Source: Comamonadaceae bacterium (GTDB lineage Bacteria; Pseudomonadota; Gammaproteobacteria; Burkholderiales; Burkholderiaceae). Taken from it: DNA of 11,533 bases. Below the pieces are notes generated by a model, which searched no databases, had not been told where the DNA came from, and saw nothing but the letters and a program-made list of their open reading frames with translations. The DNA lies in the NCBI GenBank assembly GCA_947505995.1, contig CANNNB010000060.1, positions 1 through 11,533 of the forward strand. Direction: 5' to 3'. Of this stretch, positions 6,612-11,533 are shown one piece after another. Numbering within the stretch: the stretch's first letter is position 1; the number at the start of each line of letters is the position of its first letter. Position numbers and translations under genes: made by a program.

Positions 6612-6673
6612 AAATATCAATCAACGTTTGATGTTGCCATTTTGTATTAAAACAATCTAAGTTATTGATATTT
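6612..6673. repeat. 10-bp inverted repeat beside the att core
   Basis: AAATATCAAT (6612-6621) and ATTGATATTT (6664-6673) are perfect inverted copies separated by 42 bases. They flank a smaller near-palindrome, ATCAACGTTTGAT (6620-6632). The same ATTGATATT core appears at 5032-5040 in front of the alpA-like operon. The spacing and position suit binding sites for an excisionase or a shared regulator. The region also must hold the integrase promoter, but I see no clear -35/-10 pair. AT-rich sequence makes chance repeats possible. Confidence 0.35.
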
Positions 6674-6716
6674 AGGAGAGAATCAATTCACATCAACACA
6701 AGTGAATAAAGAAAGT

Positions 6717-6766
6717 CAGGATTGTGATTCCTGTTGTCGTGGGTTCGAGCCCCATCAGCCACCCCA
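6717..6766 (+). other. attachment site: 3' half of tRNA-His, host junction
   Basis: These 50 bases are the 3' part of a tRNA-His gene: anticodon stem CAGGA/TCCTG, a seven-base loop with anticodon GTG (6724-6726), T arm GTGGG-TTCGAGC-CCCAT, acceptor strand CAGCCAC, discriminator C and an encoded CCA (6764-6766). Upstream of 6717 the sequence is unrelated AT-rich DNA with no D arm or 5' acceptor, so this is not a working tRNA gene. The polarity means the mobile element is to the left and the chromosome to the right. The intact tRNA-His, rebuilt at the other junction, should lie beyond the left edge. The recombination core lies within or overlaps this block; its exact limits need the other end. 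Confidence 0.85.
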
Positions 6767-6782
6767 TAAGAATCAAGCACTT

Positions 6783-6810
6783 AGCCCAGCCCTTACAAGT
6801 TGGGCTTTTT
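6783..6810 (+). terminator. terminator of the original tRNA-His gene
   Basis: AGCCCAGC (6783-6790) pairs with GTTGGGCT (6799-6806), eight pairs including one G-T, around an eight-base loop. A run of T residues follows at 6806-6810. It sits 17 bases after the tRNA CCA end and is best read as the tRNA-His terminator left on the host side of the junction. Confidence 0.75.
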
Positions 6811-6823
6811 GCTTTCTGGCTTG

Positions 6824-7084
6824 TTATGGACTGCTGTAAGTCTTCATATCATTGCACCTCAAAATCAATGGAAATTTGAACTCGATAGCAGTTGGACTTT
6901 TGACCGGAGCATATAACTTGGGTGCAGACAACTCAATCACAGGTGCATCTTTTGGAGCGACTGATTTAGCCTTAAATGGTGGAGGCGCATTGTTGGAAGC
7001 ATTCATCTCAGCAAACGATACAAGCAATTGTTCTGCATATGCAGAAAAGCTCATGTAGAAGACTATGCCAAGTAATTTTTTCAT
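6824..7084 (-). CDS. C-terminally truncated exported Ig-like protein, paralogue remnant
   Basis: An 86-residue protein with a signal peptide (MKKLLGIVFYMSFSAYA, cleavage before Glu18). Residues about 47-71 (APVIELSAPKLYAPVKSPTA then IEFKF) resemble the matching part of the intact protein at 8026-8460 (GPGISLASPLEVTAKSFAFK then LNF). The intact protein continues for about 70 more residues with an Ig-like pattern. Here only about 15 unrelated residues follow before the stop, and neither other frame continues the domain. The break lies just beyond the tRNA-His terminator. The ATG at 7084 has only a weak ribosome site. It may be a relic, or a short periplasmic peptide. Its closeness to the att scar suggests that a past insertion or deletion at this tRNA removed the gene's end, though the cause is not shown. 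Confidence 0.55.
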   Translation of the reverse strand: MKKLLGIVFYMSFSAYAEQLLVSFAEMNASNNAPPPFKAKSVAPKDAPVIELSAPKLYAPVKSPTAIEFKFPLILRCNDMKTYSSP

Positions 7085-7204
7085 CTCAGAGTTGTAATTC
7101 TGACGTGCCGACTTTTTGCTGCTTCAGGTATTTCAGTCAGAAGTAATTTAGAGAAACCTGTTTAAGAAAAATTCTGGCGTATGTATTACTTGTCATGGAG
7201 TGTT

Positions 7205-8029
7205 TCAATTACCCGTAAAAGCGTTTAATCCAGCAAACAAAGCAGTTGCGGTTGAAATAATTGGCGCAATATTGGTAATAAGAGAGTTGACTTGTTTGGA
7301 GATTTGACCAATTTGATACTCTCCATTCTTGTCTTTTTCTAGCAAAACTCTCAAACTGATGCGACGGTTGTTATCAGACTTAGTTTTTTTAATCTGTTTC
7401 AATATTAAATATCCTGTGAAGAAAGACAAGCAGATGGCTGCTGAATATTCAAAAGACTCTTTCCAATCTCTGGTGTTGGTTGGCCAAAAAGGTACTTGAT
7501 CAATTTGTGCGGTGATCAATAGCATAAGTCCCACACTTGTAAGTCCAACAAAGGCAGAAATTAAAAATTGGAAAAGCACGCGTCTTCCAATTTGTTGGGC
7601 CAAGAAATAACCAGGCAAGGCAGGCCACAAAACGGTCCAAATTCTGAGTTGGATAGGGGGGGCGTCATATACAAACAAAAGCAGCCAATGCGAAAGCCCA
7701 ATGACCAACAAAGTGAGTGCGACTAAATTAAAGAGTGTTAAAAATGAGGGCTGGGACGAAAGAGCGCTATCCTCGCTCAACTCGGAGTCACTCCTTATTT
7801 CCTCGACATTATTACCAGAGCGATTTCTGACTTCTTCGACGAGGCTGTCAAATTTTTGGGCTTGCAACTTCACTTCAGATTTAAGTTGGATAATTTCATC
7901 TCGAAGTAGTTTCATTTGAATAGCTAAAGGCCTAAAGACGGTCAGATCTTTTGCGCAATGCATACAGACTGTTGCGGATTCATGAACCTCTCCCCAACAG
8001 TAGGGGCATGTGTAAGTAGGAAAACTCAC
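7205..8029 (-). CDS. zinc-ribbon membrane protein with coiled coil
   Basis: A 274-residue protein. The N-terminus is a zinc ribbon with paired knuckles C-P-Y-C (8-11) and C-M-H-C (22-25). Residues about 36-70 form a coiled coil, followed by an acidic serine-rich linker (75-92). Hydrophobic segments follow at about 97-121, 130-145, 151-175 and 195-212, and a last one at 250-271 ends the protein. The ribbon is probably cytoplasmic. The start is a GTG at 8029 whose GTGA overlaps the stop of the upstream Ig-like gene, so the two are translationally coupled and probably act together across the inner membrane. The family is unknown to me; four-cysteine ribbons on membrane proteins often mediate protein contacts. 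A role linked to the divergent caspase gene is possible but only inferred from position. Confidence 0.7.
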   Translation of the reverse strand: MSFPTYTCPYCWGEVHESATVCMHCAKDLTVFRPLAIQMKLLRDEIIQLKSEVKLQAQKFDSLVEEVRNRSGNNVEEIRSDSELSEDSALSSQPSFLTLFNLVALTLLVIGLSHWLLLFVYDAPPIQLRIWTVLWPALPGYFLAQQIGRRVLFQFLISAFVGLTSVGLMLLITAQIDQVPFWPTNTRDWKESFEYSAAICLSFFTGYLILKQIKKTKSDNNRRISLRVLLEKDKNGEYQIGQISKQVNSLITNIAPIISTATALFAGLNAFTGN

Positions 8030-8460
8030 TTTGCGTTCAACTGAATAATGGTGGTTGCTTCACGTCCATCAGAGTCTCTGACGGAGATGCGAATGGGATG
8101 GGTGCCTGTGGGCACACTCACTTTGGTAAGTTCGATTTGATTCCCGTTGAGGCCTGGGGAGAACCTGCTGGTCAGATCCACGGGAGGTTGCTTTAAGTAC
8201 TCAAATTTCAAAGAGGCAGGGTCAATTTTGGCACCACCACGGGGTTCAAAATTCAACTTGAACGCAAAAGACTTGGCGGTAACCTCCAACGGTGAAGCCA
8301 GGCTGATGCCAGGGCCGCGAGTGATGGCGCGGGTGCTTGGCACCTGCAAATTGGGGGCTTTAGCTTCTTCCTCCGTAATCAGTTTAACCTGGGCAAATGA
8401 GGTTAAAGCGACCATTCCTAGTGACGTGGCTAACAAAATATTCAAAGAAATGCGTTGCAT
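8026..8460 (-). CDS. small exported Ig-like-fold protein
   Basis: A 144-residue protein with a clear signal peptide (hydrophobic core LNILLATSLGMVALTSFA, cleavage before Gln24). The mature part has an Ig-like beta pattern: GPGISLASPLEV, FAFKLNFEPRGGAKIDPASL, LKFEYLKQPPVDLTSRF, and an end with PTGTHPIRISVRDSDGREAT. This matches a general class of periplasmic Ig-like proteins with a P-x-G-x-H-x-I motif. The ATG at 8460 is chosen over an in-frame TTG at 8466. It is the first gene of a pair with the zinc-ribbon membrane protein and is transcribed away from the caspase gene. The truncated gene at 6824-7084 is a likely paralogue. It could bind a partner or substrate in the periplasm; none is named by the sequence. 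Confidence 0.7.
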   Translation of the reverse strand: MQRISLNILLATSLGMVALTSFAQVKLITEEEAKAPNLQVPSTRAITRGPGISLASPLEVTAKSFAFKLNFEPRGGAKIDPASLKFEYLKQPPVDLTSRFSPGLNGNQIELTKVSVPTGTHPIRISVRDSDGREATTIIQLNAK

Positions 8461-8530
8461 AATCAAATACCAATGTGATTGAGTGATAATTTTTACTTAA
8501 TTATGGTGTAAATACAATATAAAAGTTAAT

Positions 8531-8560
8531 TTGACATCGGCCAGACAGATTAACCTTAAT
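8531..8560 (+). promoter_or_regulatory. candidate promoter of the caspase gene
   Basis: A perfect TTGACA lies at 8531-8536 and CTTAAT (4/6 match to a -10 box) at 8555-8560, with an 18-base spacer. Transcription would begin near 8567, leaving a leader of about 45 bases before the ATG. The 150-base gap also drives the divergent Ig-like/zinc-ribbon pair, whose promoter I cannot place with confidence in the very AT-rich 8467-8530. Confidence 0.4.
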
Positions 8561-8610
8561 CTAATTCTGGCGCAAAATCATCGCTTGTAGATCATACGGA
8601 AGGCTGAATC

Positions 8611-10608
8611 ATGTTGAGGCATACCCCCATGGCATCCGATGGCGCCCTTAAGAATGCGCTGAAAAAGGCTATCTTTTTCGCAATGACTTTTCTTAGCTTG
8701 TCATTGGGTTTAACAACAGATACCTTGGCGCAACCCACAGTGGGCAAAACCTACAAGGACTTTTTGCCATTGGGCAGTGGTGCGAGTGTGGCCTTACCGG
8801 AAGGAAATTGGGAGGCTACGCATGTTGCAACTTGGGAACCAAGAGGTACATCTTGGCAAGTCTTCACCTTTAAAAATTTAGTTCCTAATTCTGCAGTAGC
8901 TTTTCTAGTGGTTAGACGAACTACAACGACGCGCATATGGGGAAACACCAGTTGCGCGCAAAAAAGACCTAACGTTTATTATTACAACGAGCATGGCACG
9001 ACTCAAAATGCATTTTTGAATAAATGTTCGCGCTCTTGGGTCTTTGGAAATATTGCACCTCTAATGGACGTCTCTTATCCCAATTGGAGTCAGAATGAAA
9101 AAGACTGGTGGCTTCTTGCCGCACCAGGTTTGAAGGATTTAGCAAAGTTTGGTAACTCTCCAATGATGGTGTCTGAGTTAGAAGTTCAACAGTCCAACGG
9201 ATTCAGAGTGAGAATTGAAGCATTGATACCGCCGCCAAAGGGGTTTGGTCTGAAAAAATTCAGAGAAGATATGGATGCAGGCATCACACGGCCTGAGTCT
9301 GAGATGATGTTGATGTGGAATTCAATTTACATTGAATCCATTCACAAATCGTTCTTTGAAAAGAAGCCGCAGCCGATCATGGCTCTGAATGTGCCATGGA
9401 CCAACAGCGCTGGGCAGCTTATCCCTGCATCTCAAGCCACTGTTGTCGCGGTAGCGTCTGAACCTGTCAAAGCCTCTTTGCCACCCACTGCAACACCACC
9501 TAAAGTCGAAGTGGCCCAAGCGCCAGCTAAATCCCAACCTCCCGCTTTACCTGGTCCTCAACCTGCAGCGGTGATGCCTCCAGTCGTGAATGCGCCTGTG
9601 ACTCCTCAGCCCTCGCCACCGGTGGTGGTCGCTGCCGCGCCACCTCCAGTGCCATCGGGCCCTTCTGCCGCTGAATTAGCAGAGAGACGCCGTGCAGAGC
9701 AGGAGCGCAAACAACTAGAGGATGAGAAAAATAAAGTCACGCAACAATTAGAGGCTATGCGTCAGATGTTAGCCAAGTTGCAAAAAGAGAATGAAGTTGC
9801 CGCCGCGAATGCAAAGCTAGCAGAGGCCAACAAGGCTAAGACGGAAGCCGAGGCTGTCAAATCTAAATTAGCGGAGGCAGCTGTACCCGCCAAACCCTTG
9901 GTTTTTGCTAACCGCAAAGCATTGGTCATTGGAAATGATCTCTACACAGACGTTTCGAAACTTAACAATGCGGCAGCCGATGCCAATTCAATGGCTATTG
10001 CATTAGAGCAAGTGGGTTACAAGGTTTTCAAGCATCTGAACTTGGATGAAAGGAAATTCAAGCAAGCTATTCGCGACTTCCGTGCCAATGTTCAAGGCGG
10101 TGATGAAGTCTTGGTTTTCTATGCGGGCCATGGTGTTCAATTGGGCAGCGCAAACTATTTGCTGCCTATCGACATCAAGGGCGAAGGGGAAGATCAAGTT
10201 AAAGATGAAGCGATATTGCTGCAAAAAATCTTGGATGAATTGGAAGAAAAGAAAACTAAGTTTGCGTTGGCAGTTATTGACGCTTGTCGCGACAATCCAT
10301 TTAAAACAAAAGGACGTGCACTGGGGGGACGTGGCTTGGCGCCAACCTCGGCAGCCACTGGGCAGATGGTGATGTTTTCTGCAGGATCAGGTCAACAAGC
10401 CTTGGATCGACTGGGTGAAAAGGACACAGAGAAAAACGGTCTGTTCACACGTATTTTTGTGAAGGAGATGATGAAGCCTGGCTTGTCTGTCGATCGGGTA
10501 TTGCGAAATGTTCGACAAGAAGTGGTCCGCTTAGCCAAGTCAGTTGGGCATGAACAAACACCTGCACTCTATGACCAAGCCATAGGCGAGTTCTATTTCA
10601 AACAATAA
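8611..10608 (+). CDS. exported caspase-family (C14/metacaspase-like) protein
   Basis: A 665-residue protein. Residues 1-40 look like a long signal peptide ending T-L-A, so the mature chain would start at Gln41 in the periplasm or beyond. Residues about 41-260 form an unrecognised domain rich in Trp and Tyr with two cysteines (115, 139) that could form a disulfide. A proline/alanine linker follows at about 285-350, then a charged coiled coil at about 352-425. Residues about 433-665 are a caspase-like fold: RKALVIGNDLY, NAAADA, VLVFYAGHG with catalytic His507, and VIDACRDNPF with catalytic Cys559. Both dyad residues are intact. GGAAGG seven bases before the ATG supports this start. Family members cleave after basic or acidic residues; the substrate here is unknown. 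Export argues against a cytoplasmic defence role and favours envelope processing or regulation. It is divergent from the Ig-like/zinc-ribbon pair. Confidence 0.9.
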   Translation: MLRHTPMASDGALKNALKKAIFFAMTFLSLSLGLTTDTLAQPTVGKTYKDFLPLGSGASVALPEGNWEATHVATWEPRGTSWQVFTFKNLVPNSAVAFLVVRRTTTTRIWGNTSCAQKRPNVYYYNEHGTTQNAFLNKCSRSWVFGNIAPLMDVSYPNWSQNEKDWWLLAAPGLKDLAKFGNSPMMVSELEVQQSNGFRVRIEALIPPPKGFGLKKFREDMDAGITRPESEMMLMWNSIYIESIHKSFFEKKPQPIMALNVPWTNSAGQLIPASQATVVAVASEPVKASLPPTATPPKVEVAQAPAKSQPPALPGPQPAAVMPPVVNAPVTPQPSPPVVVAAAPPPVPSGPSAAELAERRRAEQERKQLEDEKNKVTQQLEAMRQMLAKLQKENEVAAANAKLAEANKAKTEAEAVKSKLAEAAVPAKPLVFANRKALVIGNDLYTDVSKLNNAAADANSMAIALEQVGYKVFKHLNLDERKFKQAIRDFRANVQGGDEVLVFYAGHGVQLGSANYLLPIDIKGEGEDQVKDEAILLQKILDELEEKKTKFALAVIDACRDNPFKTKGRALGGRGLAPTSAATGQMVMFSAGSGQQALDRLGEKDTEKNGLFTRIFVKEMMKPGLSVDRVLRNVRQEVVRLAKSVGHEQTPALYDQAIGEFYFKQ

Positions 10609-10636
10609 AGTAGTTGTGCCGCAAGGCTTAACTTAG

Positions 10637-10663
10637 AAAAAATCACTGCATGCTTACCGCAGT
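10637..10663 (-). terminator. possible terminator of the DUF4214 gene
   Basis: On the minus strand, about 90 bases past the stop of the surface-protein gene, ACTGC and GCAGT pair (10659-10663 with 10645-10649) around a nine-base loop and are followed by GA and six T residues (plus A6 at 10637-10642). The stem is short. A second small hairpin, GCCTT-TTAG-AAGGC at 10677-10690, has no T tract. For the convergent caspase gene I see no clear terminator. Confidence 0.35.
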
Positions 10664-10753
10664 TCGCTTGAGGCTTGCCTTTTAGAAGGCCGGCTTCATG
10701 AAGTTAAACTCCAAACCCGTATCTAGCCGCTATAGATTAAATTACCTAAAAGC

Positions 10754-11533
10754 TTAATCTCCTCCTCCACTGCCGCCTCCACCATCACCGCCACCGCCAC
10801 CGCCAGCGCCACCAGCGTCACCGCCGGAAGTATCTATTCCAACCAGAGTGATAGACGTATCTTTAACAATCATGGACGCAGTTGAATTACCAATTGTTAC
10901 GTACATAGTCTCTGGGCCTTCAGTTAAGTTATCTGCGTTTGTTTGAATATTCAAAACGCCTTGCCCATTAGAGTCAAGAACAATTGTAGAAGTCAGCAGT
11001 GATTTGACATCCCACTGTGGACGTGAGGCAGACACATTTGAGAATGTATCGACACCAGAAATGCTAAAGTTGAGACTTGTATTTGCAGAGATGTTTCTTG
11101 TAGATACGAATACCGTGGCGAGATCTCCCTCATTTACAGAGGTGCTCGAGAGGGTTAAGAAAATCTTTGGTGTTGTATCGGGAATAAGTGTGACCGATGG
11201 GGCCGATACAAGTGCCAATGCTGTCTTTGTATCACTTGGAGTAATTGCACTCGCAATTGACATACCTTGTTTGATTGATTCCTCTGGTGTGTTGAAATTC
11301 AAGCCAAGATCGATGCTGAATTTCTTTGCCACTTCTATCTTGTTGTCTAACAAATTCGCAACCCATCCCCAAGTTGCATCGCCCTTAAAAGTATGTGCTG
11401 ATTTGAGGATGTCTGTTACCAATGTACCTTTGGTTGCTCTGCCAGAAGTAAGCTCATTGTTCCAAAAAGTAAGTCCACCTTCATCAGCACCATCTTGTCT
11501 TCCAAGAACATTTTTATAGATGACATTGATAAA
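10754..11533 (-). CDS. surface-type protein, DUF4214 and Calx-beta-like, partial
   Basis: The gene runs off the right edge, so only the last 259 residues are visible. The first visible part (VIYKNVLGRQDGADEGGLTF then WNNELTSG) matches the DUF4214 pattern of a tyrosine, a V-L-G-R motif and G-L-x-F-W, found in large adhesin- or RTX-like exported proteins. A helical stretch follows, then a beta-rich section with VNEGDLATVFVSTRN and TNADNLTEGPETMYVTIG. The T-E-G-P-E-T motif is typical of Calx-beta-like repeats, which bind calcium. The last ~30 residues are Gly/Asp/Ser-rich and end at the stop. The protein is probably secreted or displayed at the surface. The reading frame is open from the edge, so the ATG/TTG codons inside are not starts. 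Confidence 0.75.
   Translation of the reverse strand, partial: FINVIYKNVLGRQDGADEGGLTFWNNELTSGRATKGTLVTDILKSAHTFKGDATWGWVANLLDNKIEVAKKFSIDLGLNFNTPEESIKQGMSIASAITPSDTKTALALVSAPSVTLIPDTTPKIFLTLSSTSVNEGDLATVFVSTRNISANTSLNFSISGVDTFSNVSASRPQWDVKSLLTSTIVLDSNGQGVLNIQTNADNLTEGPETMYVTIGNSTASMIVKDTSITLVGIDTSGGDAGGAGGGGGGDGGGGSGGGD
10758..10831 (-). repeat. low-complexity GGN repeat, glycine-rich tail
   Basis: The minus strand encodes mostly Gly with Asp, Ala and Ser (GGDAGGAGGGGGGDGGGGSG). Runs of GGN codons give near-triplet repetition, so the tail may vary in length between strains by slippage in multiples of three. Confidence 0.55.

Noticed and set aside
6711..6770. A complete tRNA-His gene
   Set aside because: Only the anticodon arm, T arm and 3' acceptor strand are present; no D arm or 5' acceptor strand occurs upstream.
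10046..10372. Plus-strand ORF inside the caspase gene
   Set aside because: It is an out-of-frame reading of the catalytic domain with Lys/Trp-rich, implausible composition.
8611..10608. Caspase gene as an anti-phage defence effector carried by the mobile element
   Set aside because: It lies on the host side of the att scar and carries a signal peptide, unlike cytoplasmic defence caspases; no CRISPR, Gasdermin or similar partner is beside it.
1..11533. CRISPR array, rRNA genes or insertion sequences
   Set aside because: No regularly spaced repeats, no rRNA segments and no transposase-like frame with terminal inverted repeats were seen on either strand.

Overview
The window looks like a betaproteobacterial chromosome, probably Burkholderiales/Comamonadaceae. 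That is an inference from protein style, moderate GC and the tRNA-His sequence; no marker gene fixes the genus. It splits cleanly at about position 6766. To the left is an integrated mobile element. To the right is the flanking host chromosome.

Mobile element (left edge to ~6766). The right boundary is a 50-bp fragment (6717-6766) equal to the 3' half of a tRNA-His gene, from the anticodon stem (anticodon GTG) to the encoded CCA. Its 5' half is missing, and the tRNA's normal downstream terminator still follows it at 6783-6810. This is the usual scar of tyrosine-recombinase integration into a tRNA 3' end, so the intact tRNA-His and the other element end should lie left of the window. All confident element genes are on the minus strand and read away from the att site. 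They are a tyrosine integrase (5208-6551) and then a tightly overlapping operon. The operon holds an AlpA/excisionase-type HTH protein, a 90-aa basic protein, a winged-helix-like protein and a 767-aa primase-helicase (AEP primase plus AAA_25/RepA-like ATPase). Below it come a phage terminase small-subunit-like gene (1097-1519), a 76-aa unknown, and a small outer-membrane lipoprotein (284-649). No capsid, portal, tail or large terminase gene is visible.

Reading of the element. Integrase, AlpA regulator, primase-helicase and an orphan TerS in one direction from a tRNA att site is the gene logic of a Gram-negative phage satellite (PICI-like). Such an element would excise with int/AlpA, replicate with its own primase-helicase, and bias a helper phage's packaging with TerS. 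The small genes at the far end would be cargo, possibly helper interference or superinfection exclusion. The 1640-1754 stretch downstream of the primase-helicase holds three copies of a 9-mer, a GC-rich hairpin and a run of G tracts (minus strand), and is the best candidate for the element's replication origin. The satellite reading is a hypothesis; a decayed prophage or another integrative element remains possible.

Host flank (6767-11533). Next to the att scar lie a C-terminally truncated periplasmic protein (6824-7084), a zinc-ribbon membrane protein (7205-8029) and a small exported Ig-like protein (8026-8460). The last two overlap by four bases, and the truncated gene resembles the 8026-8460 protein. 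Divergent from this set is a 665-aa exported caspase-family protein (8611-10608) with an unrecognised N-terminal domain, a proline-rich linker, a coiled coil and an intact His/Cys dyad. The window ends inside a minus-strand surface-type protein with a DUF4214-like segment, a Calx-beta-like region and a glycine-rich tail.
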